Part shown: positions 8,656 through 16,831 of the stretch, in pieces
Layout of the letters: each line of letters starts with the position of its first letter
How positions within the stretch are numbered: position 1 is the stretch's first letter
NCBI GenBank assembly: GCA_017429165.1
Contig: JAFRPL010000029.1
Coordinates: forward strand, 56,398-120,397
DNA from: Clostridia bacterium
GTDB lineage: Bacteria; Bacillota; Clostridia; Oscillospirales; CAG-382
Direction of reading: 5' to 3'
DNA length: 64,000 nt
Program-made: the position numbers and the translations under genes
The notes under the pieces: model-generated
Told to the model about the DNA's origin: nothing
The model's input: the letters and a program-made list of their open reading frames with translations, nothing else
Databases searched by the model: none

Positions 8656-9594
8656 ATGGACGTTCTCTCGGTCATATTATCGATACTGCCTCTGTTTCTG
8701 ATAATGCTGCTCGGCGTATTCGTACGCAAGGTCGGCATTTTCGACTGGCAGACCACAAAACGGCTTTCCGCTTTTATAGTGAACATCACGCAGCCGTTCC
8801 TTATAATAGCTTCGTTCATAACCGAACGCACCGGCGATAAGCTCAAGATCGCGCTCGTGATCATAGCGGCTTCGCTGCTCATGCACGTCAGTTTTTCGGG
8901 TTTTGCGGCGCTGCTGTTCCGCAAAGCCGACCAGGCCGACCGTTCCACGCTTGAATTTTCTTTGATCTTCGGCAATTGCGCGTATCTGGGATATCCCGTG
9001 CTTATGGCGGTGTTCCCTCCGGAAAGCGGATTGTTTTACGGAGCGGTGTTCACGCTGGTCTTCAACGTTTACATACGCACCTACGGCGTGTTCCTGCTCA
9101 ACAAGGGCAAAAAGGGTTCGCACGCGCTGCTCAAAGCGTTCGTCAACCCCGGCACCATCGCTTCGGTAATCGGCATCCTGCTTTTCGTGTTCAACGTCCG
9201 GCCGCCGGAATTCCTTACCAATACATTCAGCACGGTCGGCAATCTCACGTTCCCGCTTTCCATGCTTTGCGTGGGCAGCTTGCTCTGCAACAAACCGCTT
9301 AAGAATCTGTTTTCCGGTAGCGTGTACGTGCTCAGCATAGCGCGTCTGCTCGTGCTGCCCATAGTGACGCTGGTCGTGTGTCTGATATTCCGCGTCGATA
9401 CCGGAATGACCTTCCTTTGCGTGATCATGGCTTCTATGCCCACCGCCGCCAATTCCGCCATTTTCTGCGAAATGTATAAGGCGAATTCGCCGCTCGCCGC
9501 ATCGTGCGTCGGCGTCTCGTCGCTGTTTTCCGTAATAACCGTGCCCGCCATGCTCGCGCTGACCCAGCTGGCGACTTCGGCGCTCAATTCCTGA
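8656..9594 (+). CDS. AEC-family (auxin efflux carrier-like) transporter
   Basis: A 312-residue membrane protein with about ten hydrophobic segments. Family signatures are FGNCAYLGYPV near residue 109, the conserved PFLIIASFIT segment near residue 48, and MASMPTAANSAIFCEMY near residue 257. In bacteria such proteins carry carboxylates such as malate, but the substrate here is open. The start has GAAAGGAG upstream. It follows the Mrp gene after 29 bases and precedes a small lipoprotein, so the ychF-to-lipoprotein run may be one transcript. Confidence 0.88.
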   Translation: MDVLSVILSILPLFLIMLLGVFVRKVGIFDWQTTKRLSAFIVNITQPFLIIASFITERTGDKLKIALVIIAASLLMHVSFSGFAALLFRKADQADRSTLEFSLIFGNCAYLGYPVLMAVFPPESGLFYGAVFTLVFNVYIRTYGVFLLNKGKKGSHALLKAFVNPGTIASVIGILLFVFNVRPPEFLTNTFSTVGNLTFPLSMLCVGSLLCNKPLKNLFSGSVYVLSIARLLVLPIVTLVVCLIFRVDTGMTFLCVIMASMPTAANSAIFCEMYKANSPLAASCVGVSSLFSVITVPAMLALTQLATSALNS

Positions 9595-9602
9595 AAAGTA
9601 TT

Positions 9603-10013
9603 ATGAAAGCCAAAGTTGCGCTTTTACTCGCCGTGACGGCGGTCTGCGTGCTGCTTTGCGGCTGTTCCGGCAAAGGGACCGCGCATCTGCGCGTGTTCAT
9701 ACCGGATTCCGAAACCGGCGTGAGCGGAACGGTGTACGACGGCGATTTCAGCTTTTCGGGTGGGACTACAACCGTCGATTATATGCTGTATACGCTCGCT
9801 TCCAAAGGGAGCTTCGAATACGTTTTCGACGGCTCTATGCCTTCGATAAACGGGCTGGAAATGTACGAAAATCTCGACGAACTGTATATCCGCGCCTGGA
9901 CCGTCACGGTCAACGGCGTATATGACGAAAGCTGTATGTTCGCAAAAGTCCGCGACGGCGACAATGTCGAAGTGGTTTACGAATTTATGGATCTCGTCCC
10001 CGATTACGACTGA
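9603..10013 (+). CDS. DUF4430-type lipoprotein
   Basis: A 136-residue protein with a lipoprotein signal (hydrophobic helix ending VLLCGC, lipid-attachment Cys near residue 20). The body matches the DUF4430 / transcobalamin C-terminal-like fold: a TTVDYMLYTL segment, SINGLEMYENLDEL, and RAWTVTVNGVYDESC ending in an acidic VRDGDNVEVVYE. This domain is common in surface proteins of clostridia and sometimes linked to cofactor or ligand capture; the ligand is unknown. A longer upstream frame would lie inside the AEC gene and lack a signal peptide. The ribosome site is weak. Confidence 0.75.
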   Translation: MKAKVALLLAVTAVCVLLCGCSGKGTAHLRVFIPDSETGVSGTVYDGDFSFSGGTTTVDYMLYTLASKGSFEYVFDGSMPSINGLEMYENLDELYIRAWTVTVNGVYDESCMFAKVRDGDNVEVVYEFMDLVPDYD

Positions 10014-10046
10014 AGCGCGGGAATACCGGACGCAAGCGAAGATAAA

Positions 10047-10087
10047 AAAGAGCTTTTGCGTAATATTTACGCAAAAGCTCTTTGTGT
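10047..10087. terminator. Bidirectional terminator
   Basis: A 17-bp perfect stem (AAAGAGCTTTTGCGTAA and its complement) has T-rich runs on both sides. It separates the convergent DUF4430 and DUF4855 lipoprotein genes. Confidence 0.9.
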
Positions 10088-10094
10088 TTTTGTC

Positions 10095-13000
10095 TTATTC
10101 CACGGTGATATTGACAATGCAGGGCGCGGAATAGTCTAGCTGTTCCGAATACATATAAGCGAACGAATCTTCGCCGGTGTAGCCTTTGTCTGGGCAATAG
10201 GTGAAGCTGCCGTCGAGGTTTATGGTTACGGTGCCGTGTTTCGGCGAGCTGTGGACTTTAAAGGAAAGCATGCCTGTTTCGTCGTCGGTGAGATTACCTT
10301 TACAGATCTTGCCCGCTTCGGCTTTGACCGATATGGGATCTTTCGCATCCGGAACTGTCACGAGCGTGCCTTTTATGAACTGATAGGTGTAATCGTACAT
10401 CGCACGGTTGGGAAGATATGTCGATTTATAAAGGTCTATAAATGATGTGGTCTCGAGGTAGTACATATGTATGACGTCCTTCATATATCCCTCGGTCACG
10501 CCGTTGCTCAGATATTGCATATATCTGGTGCGGTAGCGCTGGTCGGTCATGGCGTTGGAGCAGAACTCGATCTCGACGCACATGCCGTATCTCTTGGCGA
10601 GAGAAGCGCATTCGTGGATATTGGAAAAAGGCGCTTCGAGCTTGAACATATAGTTGGGCTGCATGCAGGCGGCGTCAAAACCGTGCTCTTTCCACAGCGT
10701 ATAGCCGTACGCCTTGAACCAGGGGATCCAGAAGAACTGGCTGCCGTGCGCGTGGATCATATCGGATATCGCGTTAAGCAGCTGCATATCGCCGTTCGCA
10801 TCGTCGAGCGATTCGTGATACCAGTAATAACCGCAGAATTTTATGTTTTCAAACGGATGCTCCGCCATCGCTTTTTCAAAGCGCTTGATAACTTCCTCGG
10901 TGAATTTCACGCGGTCGGCAAGTACAGACATATTCTCTTTGACGCCGTCGCCGTCGATATCGCCGGGATCGGTGCTGTTGAGTCCGTACAGCGACACGTA
11001 ATACTTATACTTGTAATCATCGGGAAGTCCGAGACGCTCTTTTACGAGCCCGGCGGCTTCGTCGAGCGCGCAAACGTTCCTGCCTTCTTTGAACAGGGTG
11101 TTTATCAGCCAGTCGACGTCGGAAACGGTGTATCCCTCGTGTCCCGCGTAGCCCGAAGGCATGGAGCCTGTGAGCAGGAACAGGAATCCGTCGAACATAA
11201 CGTCTACGGGATTGCCGTCGGTATCGAGATACGCCACGGCGGGCATAAGGTCTTCGACGGTGCGTTCGACCTTGGTCCCGTGGTAAGCGAGATAAATGTC
11301 GCTTGCGCCGCCCAGCAGGTCTTCTGACGGTGCGAGGAAGGAATTGGTGAGCATCCCGGTGCCGGTGCTGTAGCCGGAATCCGCAAGCGATACGGCGCCG
11401 TCAAGCTTTTTGTTGCCGAACACTTCCAGTTCGTCGCAGCCGGACCACACGTTTACCGTGAATTCAAAGCACACGAATCTCGCGGCGACAGGCTTGTCGA
11501 GGATCAGTTCGCCCTTCACTATCGAAGGATCGTCCTTGACCGGCATTATTATTTCGCCCGCGAGATACCACGTTTTGGCGTCTTCGGAAACGAGTATCTT
11601 GACCTTTTCGGGGCATTCCACCGCCCAGGCGGTCTGGTGGGTGAATTCCGCGGTGAACGAGCTTACCGCCGAAAGGTGGCCTAAATCGTAGTAGATGTCG
11701 CGCGTGCCGGAGCGGTTGAATTTAAAATAATAGCCGTTGTGGATATCGGTGCCGGAAGCGCGCTTGCCGTCTGTGAGCAGTTTGGAGGTGACGGGAGTAT
11801 TGTTGGGCCAGGAGGCTCTTTCGGGTTCGGCGTCGCATGCGATCTGCTGACCGAGCCCTTTTATAAGGTCGATCTCTTCGCCGTAGTCAGAGGAATCTGC
11901 GGGCCACAGGTCGCTGCCCGTGACTTCGGGGAATTCCAGATCCGGGTAAAGCTGAGGCGCTTTGATGGAATCGGAATAAGCGAGCACGCGTATCTCTTCA
12001 AGCAGTATGCGGTCGCATTCGGTCTTTGCGAGCGTGAACCTGACATATCTCGCGCGGACGGTGGAATCGAGCTGCAGGGTATAGACGAACGTTTCGTCGT
12101 CGCAGAGCGGCGCGTAGCATCTGCCGATCTCTACCCATTCTTTTTTGTCTGTAGATACCGCAAAGGATATCCTGAGAGGGAAACTGATCTTTACGGTCTT
12201 GTTGTTGTAAGTGAAAACCTCAAACGCCGAAACGTCGGTGCGTACCGAACCAAGGTCGACTACCAGTTCCATATCGCCGTCGCCGAACCTGTACCCGACC
12301 CATCCGCCGCTCTGGTAGAATCCGGCGGTCATGCCGTCGGTGAGTTTGCCGTTTTCGTCGGGATACGTGTTATCGCTCTTGCCGGTGCAGGTATACTTGC
12401 TGTTGAGCGCCACGTTGTTCAATTTCTGCATGCGGTCGGCGCTGCCGGTCGTCACCTGTTCAAGCGCCTTTCCGTACGTTTCGGAATCCTGCGTTTCGGT
12501 GTTGTAAAGATCGGTCACTGATTTTTCCCATTCGACAGCCACGTCGCCGTCCGCGATATCGGCTATGACCATCACCTCGTCGACGAACACCCAGTGCGAA
12601 GAGCGCCTGATGTCAAAACGCACGTAACGCGCCGAAACGGAATGCTCGAGATACAACACGCATCTCTGGACCGTGTCCTCTTCGTACTTCGGGAACCGGC
12701 TGGTCCCTATGCGTTCCCATTCCTTGCCGTCTTCGGAAATATATATCCTTACCGAAGCGGGAGCCGCAATGCCGGCCTGAGTAGTCGCAAGAAAGCTCGT
12801 TTCGAACTGATATATCCTGTCGAAGATCTCGCCGAGATCTATATCGACCTGAAAACTTTCGGCGATGCCGACGAAATTTTCGTCGGAATACGAAGGCGAT
12901 TCAGTCACGGCGAAAAGCCCGTCGGTGAGCTCGGTACCGTAAGTGTCGGGATAGCTCTCGCCCGCAGGCTGCGATTTTTTATAGCTTTTGCCGCTTGATA

Positions 13001-13220
13001 TCACCGAGGCATAAGTGTATTCCTCGGGAGGCAGCGATTCTTCGGCCGAGCTTTCGTCTTTGGAATCTTCCGCGGAAGATTCTTCCCCGCTCATGCTTTC
13101 GTCGGACGGAATCTCGCTTTGCATCGATTCCGGTTCCGATTCCGCGCCGCTTCCGTTGCAGGCGGAAAGCGCGAAAGTGAACAGCAGCAGAAACGCAAGC
13201 AGTAACGCTGATTTTTTCAT
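10095..13220 (-). CDS. Large surface lipoprotein: three discoidin domains, DUF4855, Ig-like tail
   Basis: A 1041-residue exported protein. It has a lipoprotein signal with Cys near residue 21 (FALSACNG), then a Ser/Glu/Asp-rich linker. Three F5/8 type C (discoidin) domains follow at roughly residues 80-220, 265-415 and 450-610; their typical ends VRFDIRRSSH, VRFTLAKTEC and VCFEFTVN are visible. Residues about 630-930 match DUF4855, with FFWIPWFKAYGYT and a YYWYHES segment. The C-terminal 80 residues are cadherin-like/Big_9 (FKVHSSPKHGTVTINLDGSF... GYTGEDSFAYMY). Discoidin domains usually bind glycans. DUF4855 has a TIM-barrel-like, glycosidase-related appearance but no proven activity that I know of. 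AAAGGA precedes the ATG. A role in glycan attachment or hydrolysis is inferred. Confidence 0.85.
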   Translation of the reverse strand: MKKSALLLAFLLLFTFALSACNGSGAESEPESMQSEIPSDESMSGEESSAEDSKDESSAEESLPPEEYTYASVISSGKSYKKSQPAGESYPDTYGTELTDGLFAVTESPSYSDENFVGIAESFQVDIDLGEIFDRIYQFETSFLATTQAGIAAPASVRIYISEDGKEWERIGTSRFPKYEEDTVQRCVLYLEHSVSARYVRFDIRRSSHWVFVDEVMVIADIADGDVAVEWEKSVTDLYNTETQDSETYGKALEQVTTGSADRMQKLNNVALNSKYTCTGKSDNTYPDENGKLTDGMTAGFYQSGGWVGYRFGDGDMELVVDLGSVRTDVSAFEVFTYNNKTVKISFPLRISFAVSTDKKEWVEIGRCYAPLCDDETFVYTLQLDSTVRARYVRFTLAKTECDRILLEEIRVLAYSDSIKAPQLYPDLEFPEVTGSDLWPADSSDYGEEIDLIKGLGQQIACDAEPERASWPNNTPVTSKLLTDGKRASGTDIHNGYYFKFNRSGTRDIYYDLGHLSAVSSFTAEFTHQTAWAVECPEKVKILVSEDAKTWYLAGEIIMPVKDDPSIVKGELILDKPVAARFVCFEFTVNVWSGCDELEVFGNKKLDGAVSLADSGYSTGTGMLTNSFLAPSEDLLGGASDIYLAYHGTKVERTVEDLMPAVAYLDTDGNPVDVMFDGFLFLLTGSMPSGYAGHEGYTVSDVDWLINTLFKEGRNVCALDEAAGLVKERLGLPDDYKYKYYVSLYGLNSTDPGDIDGDGVKENMSVLADRVKFTEEVIKRFEKAMAEHPFENIKFCGYYWYHESLDDANGDMQLLNAISDMIHAHGSQFFWIPWFKAYGYTLWKEHGFDAACMQPNYMFKLEAPFSNIHECASLAKRYGMCVEIEFCSNAMTDQRYRTRYMQYLSNGVTEGYMKDVIHMYYLETTSFIDLYKSTYLPNRAMYDYTYQFIKGTLVTVPDAKDPISVKAEAGKICKGNLTDDETGMLSFKVHSSPKHGTVTINLDGSFTYCPDKGYTGEDSFAYMYSEQLDYSAPCIVNITVE

Positions 13221-13291
13221 TTTGATATTGTCCTTTCGGTGTATAGTCTTTTATATATGATGTTACGGCGTCGCGCCGTATAAGGCATAAA

Positions 13292-13840
13292 TCAGTTTTC
13301 TATTATGTAAAAGAAAGGCGAAGCCGGGGAATTGGTGATGCGAAACAGCGCGCACATGTATTTGCGGCGGTCGAGCGACGAAAGGTACTCATGTATGAGC
13401 TTTCCTTCGGCGTCGCCTTCGCTGTGGCCGGGGTAGACGGCAACGAGCAGTATACCGTCCGGCGCCATGCGCTCTATCGCGCCGGCGATGGCAGGCAGCG
13501 TCGTTTCGCGGCGGGTGAACACGGTCCTGTCGCTGCCGGGCAGCCAGCCCAGATTGAACATACCGGCGTTTACCTTTTGGGTCACGTATTTTCCCGCGTT
13601 GTGGTGCGAATCGTGTATCAGCACGTAATTCTGCGGCGCGTTTCCACGGCATAGGCGGAGCGCGGTGCTTTGCAGGGCGGCGGCCTGAACGTCGAATGCG
13701 TAGACTCTGCCGCGCGGACCTGCGGTGCGCGAAAGGAAAAGCGTGTCGTGCCCGTTGCCCATCGTGTAGTCGGCGGCGATACCGCCGGGGAATAAGTGCT
13801 TTTTTATGAACTCTTTCTGCAGCTCGAGCAGATCGGTCAT
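13292..13840 (-). CDS. mnmM: SAM-dependent methyltransferase of the YtqB/MnmM family
   Basis: A 182-residue Rossmann methyltransferase. Motif I is ADYTMGNGHDTLFLS near residue 22, the acidic end of beta-2 is VYAFDVQAAAL, and the family-specific FNLGWLPGSDR lies near residue 98. The Bacillus homologue YtqB (MnmM) methylates 5-aminomethyl-2-thiouridine in the tRNA wobble position. The GHDTLFL and NLGWLPG blocks fit that family. The start is the ATG with AGGAG at nine-base spacing; an ATG six bases upstream is too close to the ribosome site. It has its own promoter, and a VOC-family gene lies upstream on the same strand. Confidence 0.82.
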   Translation of the reverse strand: MTDLLELQKEFIKKHLFPGGIAADYTMGNGHDTLFLSRTAGPRGRVYAFDVQAAALQSTALRLCRGNAPQNYVLIHDSHHNAGKYVTQKVNAGMFNLGWLPGSDRTVFTRRETTLPAIAGAIERMAPDGILLVAVYPGHSEGDAEGKLIHEYLSSLDRRKYMCALFRITNSPASPFFYIIEN

Positions 13841-13864
13841 GCGCATGCGCTCCTTTCGGGTTTT

Positions 13865-13893
13865 ATTATACCATAAAACACAGAGTAATTCAA
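13865..13893 (-). promoter_or_regulatory. Sigma-A promoter of mnmM
   Basis: TTGAAT and TATAAT on the minus strand, 17-bp spacer. Confidence 0.7.
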
Positions 13894-13913
13894 TGAACAA
13901 AGTTAAAACTATA

Positions 13914-14297
13914 TCATTTTTCGGTAAAGAATTCTATCTCCTCGCCCGCCGGGCCTATGCAGAACGCCACGCGCAGCGGATACGGCTGTTTTGCGTTTAT
14001 GGTCACGTCGTGCGGCTCGTCGGTTATTTCGTAACCTGCTTTGCGTACAGCGTCTATGCACGCGTCCACGTCGTCGGTGAGGAACGCTATGTGCCTGAGC
14101 ACCCCCTGCGGCAGACGCGCGTCGCCGGTGTTCATTATCTCCATCCGGCCTTCTCCGGTCAAAAGCATTATCCCGGTCCCCCAGTCGCGGTAGACGGGCA
14201 TCCCCAGTATATCGCGGTAAAACGCCACCGTCTTTTCGTATTCTTCTTTTCCGCATGTCTTTATCGCGACGTGGTGTATCCCTTTGGTTAGCTGCAT
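13914..14297 (-). CDS. VOC-superfamily (glyoxalase-like) protein
   Basis: A 127-residue protein with the two beta-alpha-beta-beta-beta repeats of the vicinal-oxygen-chelate fold. The first repeat starts IHHVAIKTCG with a metal-type His near residue 8 and ends in MEIMN. The second contains LRHIAFLTDDVDACIDAVRKAG and ends GEEIEFFTEK. The positions of H8, E53, H68 and E123 fit the usual metal ligands. Possible activities include lactoylglutathione lyase-like, epimerase or resistance functions; the sequence does not decide. AGAAGG precedes the ATG. Confidence 0.85.
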   Translation of the reverse strand: MQLTKGIHHVAIKTCGKEEYEKTVAFYRDILGMPVYRDWGTGIMLLTGEGRMEIMNTGDARLPQGVLRHIAFLTDDVDACIDAVRKAGYEITDEPHDVTINAKQPYPLRVAFCIGPAGEEIEFFTEK

Positions 14298-14327
14298 GGT
14301 AAAACCTTCTTTCTGTAGAATATCATT

Positions 14328-14356
14328 ATTATACCCGATTTGCCTTTGCGGGTCAA
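14328..14356 (-). promoter_or_regulatory. Sigma-A promoter of the VOC gene
   Basis: TTGACC and TATAAT on the minus strand, 17-bp spacer. Confidence 0.7.
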
Positions 14357-14386
14357 TAGCGAATATCCGCGCTGTGCGAAAACGCA

Positions 14387-14410
14387 GAAAGCACGCCGCG
14401 GCGTGCTTTC
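14387..14410 (-). terminator. Palindrome downstream of tRNA-Arg
   Basis: A 24-base perfect palindrome (GAAAGCACGCCG and its complement) begins seven bases after the tRNA CCA end. A T-rich stretch follows on the minus strand. It is likely the tRNA terminator. Confidence 0.7.
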
Positions 14411-14416
14411 GTTTTA

Positions 14417-14493
14417 TGGCGTTCCCGAGGTGATTCGAACACCCGACCTGCCGCTTAGGAGGCGGCCGCTCTATCCTGCTGAGCTACGGAAAC
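14417..14493 (-). tRNA. tRNA-Arg (anticodon CCT)
   Basis: The minus strand folds into a full cloverleaf. The acceptor GTTTCCG pairs with CGGGAAC, the anticodon loop is CTCCTAA (anticodon CCT, reads AGG), the T loop is TTCGAAT, and CCA is encoded. Total 77 bases. Confidence 0.95.
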
Positions 14494-14503
14494 GTGTGAT
14501 GTG

Positions 14504-14532
14504 ATTATAAACCATGATAAGCGTTTTGTCAA
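14504..14532 (-). promoter_or_regulatory. Sigma-A promoter of tRNA-Arg
   Basis: Consensus TTGACA and TATAAT on the minus strand, 17-bp spacer, ten bases before the tRNA. Confidence 0.88.
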
Positions 14533-14663
14533 GTGTCGGCGCGAATATTTTCACACCTGTCACAGGATCGTCAACGCGCTGCGATTTCCGGAATAATAAA
14601 TACGGATCCGGATCCGACAGCCGCCGTATGGAACGGCTTACGGACGTAACGTTTTCATCTTTT
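14533..14663 (+). other. Unexplained intergenic stretch before an orphan terminator
   Basis: These bases lie between the tRNA-Arg promoter and a strong plus-strand terminator. They contain a perfect 12-base palindrome (GGATCCGGATCC), a CCGTA/TACGG inverted pair and a TGTCGG/CCGACA pair. I recognise no riboswitch, known small RNA or convincing reading frame. A 78-codon frame exists, but it runs through the terminator. Confidence 0.35.
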
Positions 14664-14708
14664 GCCCCGATATGCGGTTCAAGGCGTATCGGGCGCTTTT
14701 TTGTTTTT
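14664..14708 (+). terminator. Orphan intrinsic terminator upstream of lysC
   Basis: A stem of about 12 bp with one bulge (GCCCCGATATGC against GCGTATCGGGC) is followed by TTTTTTGTTTTT. It lies upstream of the lysC promoter, and no plus-strand gene ends before it. It may end a short RNA or block read-through. Confidence 0.75.
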
Positions 14709-14805
14709 GCGGCAAAAACGGCGCGACGCATGAAAAAGTGCCGCGAATAATACAAAATGCATATAATAATCAATGCAGATAAGCGCGAAATATGCATATA
14801 TATAC

Positions 14806-14834
14806 TTGCATTTTGTCACCGAATGTGGTAATAT
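14806..14834 (+). promoter_or_regulatory. Sigma-A promoter of the lysC operon
   Basis: TTGCAT and TAATAT, 17-bp spacer, about 40 bases before lysC. No lysine riboswitch or T-box is visible between promoter and gene. Confidence 0.75.
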
Positions 14835-14874
14835 TAATTATTATTAAATAAAATGACTACGGAGCTGATACGTT

Positions 14875-16215
14875 ATGGCTGACAGAAGTTTTATAAAAGT
14901 CGTTAAATTCGGCGGTTCTTCGCTTGCGGACGCCGAGCATTTCAAAAAAGCGGCCGATATCATCCTTTCGGACCCCGCCAGACGCTACGTGGTGCCTTCG
15001 GCGCCCGGCAAGTGCGCGGCGGATAACCGCAAGGTCACGGATATGCTCATCCGCTGCTGCGGGCTCGCCGCCGACCGCGCCGATTACAAACCTCTGCTCG
15101 CCGATATAAAGGCGCGCTACGACGCGATAATAAACGGACTGGGCATGGATTATTCGCTCGACGCGGAATTTGAAAAGATCGACGCGGAACTCAGGCGCGG
15201 CGCCTCGCTCGATTACGTCGCCAGCCGCGGCGAATATCTCAACGGTCTGGTGCTCGCGCACTATATCGGATATGAATTCGTCGACGCTTCCGAGATAATT
15301 TTCTTCGGGCCGGATAAACAGTTCGACGCCGACCGCACCAACCTCTTTGCCTCCGAGCGCCTGCTCGAGCTGAAGAACGCGGTCGTGCCCGGATTCTACG
15401 GCGCGCTCCCGTGCGGCGATATAAAGACGTTTTCACGCGGGGGGAGCGACGTCACCGGCGCCATAGTCGCGCGCGCGGTGATGGCGGATATCTACGAAAA
15501 TTGGACCGACGTTTCGGGATTTTTGATGTGCGACCCGCGCATAGTGGAAAATCCGCGCCCAATCCACAAGATAACCTACCGCGAACTGCGCGAGCTTTCG
15601 TATATGGGCGCCACCGTACTTCACGAAGATTCGATATTCCCCGTAAAGCTCGCCGGCATACCCATAAATATCCGCAACACCAACGATCCTTCCGATCCCG
15701 GCACTATGATAGTTTCGGAAAGCGAAGAGTCCGCGCCGGATATAATCACCGGTATCGCGGGGAAGAAGGGCTTTTCGGTAGTCCACCTTGAAAAAGATAT
15801 GATGAACGTTGAAGTCGGCTTCGGCATGAAAGTGCTCCAGGCGTTCTACGATATGAACATCTGCTTCGAGCATCTGCCTTCGGGCATAGACACCATGTCG
15901 GTCATCGTCGAAACTTCGCTCATCAAGGACCGCGAAGGATTTCTGCTTTCCAAACTTTCGCGCATGGTCACGCCCGATCATATCTCCATAACCCAGGATC
16001 TCGCGCTCATCGCGGTCGTGGGCCGCGGCATGGTCAACTATCCCGGTACCGCGAGCCGTGTCTTTTCGGCGATCGCCCGCGAGGGGATAAACATCCGTAT
16101 GATAGACCAGGGTTCTTCCGAGCTCAATATCATCATAGGCGTAGCCGAACGCGATTTCGAAGCCGCCATCCGCGCGGTCTACAACGAATTCTGCAAAAAT
16201 GGAAAACTATCTTAG
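14875..16215 (+). CDS. lysC: Aspartate kinase
   Basis: A 446-residue aspartokinase that phosphorylates aspartate, the first step to lysine, threonine, methionine and diaminopimelate. The N-terminal kinase domain begins VVKFGGSSLADAEHF near residue 8, and the SRGGSDVTGAIVARA substrate/ATP segment is near residue 187. Two ACT regulatory domains follow at about residues 300-370 and 380-446 (DLALIAVVGRGM...). The VVPSAPGK block in place of VVVSA.GKTT is the clostridial subclass. It heads an operon with yigZ, metF, metH and trmK and overlaps yigZ by 17 bases. Feedback by an aspartate-family amino acid through the ACT domains is likely, but the effector cannot be read. Confidence 0.95.
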   Translation: MADRSFIKVVKFGGSSLADAEHFKKAADIILSDPARRYVVPSAPGKCAADNRKVTDMLIRCCGLAADRADYKPLLADIKARYDAIINGLGMDYSLDAEFEKIDAELRRGASLDYVASRGEYLNGLVLAHYIGYEFVDASEIIFFGPDKQFDADRTNLFASERLLELKNAVVPGFYGALPCGDIKTFSRGGSDVTGAIVARAVMADIYENWTDVSGFLMCDPRIVENPRPIHKITYRELRELSYMGATVLHEDSIFPVKLAGIPINIRNTNDPSDPGTMIVSESEESAPDIITGIAGKKGFSVVHLEKDMMNVEVGFGMKVLQAFYDMNICFEHLPSGIDTMSVIVETSLIKDREGFLLSKLSRMVTPDHISITQDLALIAVVGRGMVNYPGTASRVFSAIAREGINIRMIDQGSSELNIIIGVAERDFEAAIRAVYNEFCKNGKLS

Positions 16216-16831
16216 CGTTTTACGCGCCGCTTCGGCGGAATTCACCGAACGCAAATCGGTGTTCATTGGCTCTTGCGCACCCGTTTCCACCGAAGAAGAG
16301 GCGCTGGAATTCGTCAATTCGCTTCGCAAAAAGTACGCCGACGCCACTCATAACGTCTACGCGTATATCGTGCGCGAAAACAACGCGTGCCGTTTTTCGG
16401 ACGACGGCGAACCGCACGGCACCGCCGGAATGCCGGTGCTCGACGTGCTGCGCAAGGAAGGTCTGACCGACGTCGCAGTGGTCGTCACGCGATATTTCGG
16501 CGGCATACTGCTCGGCACGGGCGGGCTCGTGCGCGCCTACACCGCCGCCGCAAAGCTGGCGATCGACGCCGCCGGGCGCGCCGAATGGGCGAAATGCGCC
16601 CGCTTTTCCGTAAGATCGGATTATTCGGATCATCAAAAACTTACGTATTATTTCCGCAAGAACGGAATAGAAGTCAAAGACACTACGTTTTCGGAAACCG
16701 TCGTGAACGAATGTATCGTCGGTTCGGAGCTTATGAAGAACGTCGCCGACGATATCGTATCGCTGACCAACGGCAGGGCGACGCTTGATTTCCTTGCCGA
16801 CGAATATGTAAAAAGAGAGGTAAAATCATGA
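16199..16831 (+). CDS. YigZ/IMPACT family protein
   Basis: A 210-residue protein of the YigZ/UPF0029 family. It shows the invariant N-terminal EFTERKSVFIG, the signature FSDDGEPHGTAGMPVL near residue 62 and VVVTRYFGGILLGTGGLVRAY near residue 95. A C-terminal ferredoxin-like domain follows. Eukaryotic IMPACT regulates translation; the bacterial role is undefined. Its start overlaps the 3' end of lysC, and its stop overlaps the metF start (ATGA), so all three are translationally coupled. It probably has no enzymatic role in the amino-acid pathway around it; its presence may be positional. Confidence 0.92.
   Translation: MENYLSVLRAASAEFTERKSVFIGSCAPVSTEEEALEFVNSLRKKYADATHNVYAYIVRENNACRFSDDGEPHGTAGMPVLDVLRKEGLTDVAVVVTRYFGGILLGTGGLVRAYTAAAKLAIDAAGRAEWAKCARFSVRSDYSDHQKLTYYFRKNGIEVKDTTFSETVVNECIVGSELMKNVADDIVSLTNGRATLDFLADEYVKREVKS

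Noticed and set aside
14514..14750. 78-codon frame between tRNA-Arg and lysC
   Set aside because: Reads through a strong terminator hairpin and has no ribosome site.
14835..14874. Lysine riboswitch or T-box before lysC
   Set aside because: Only about 40 bases lie between promoter and gene, and neither conserved motif is present.
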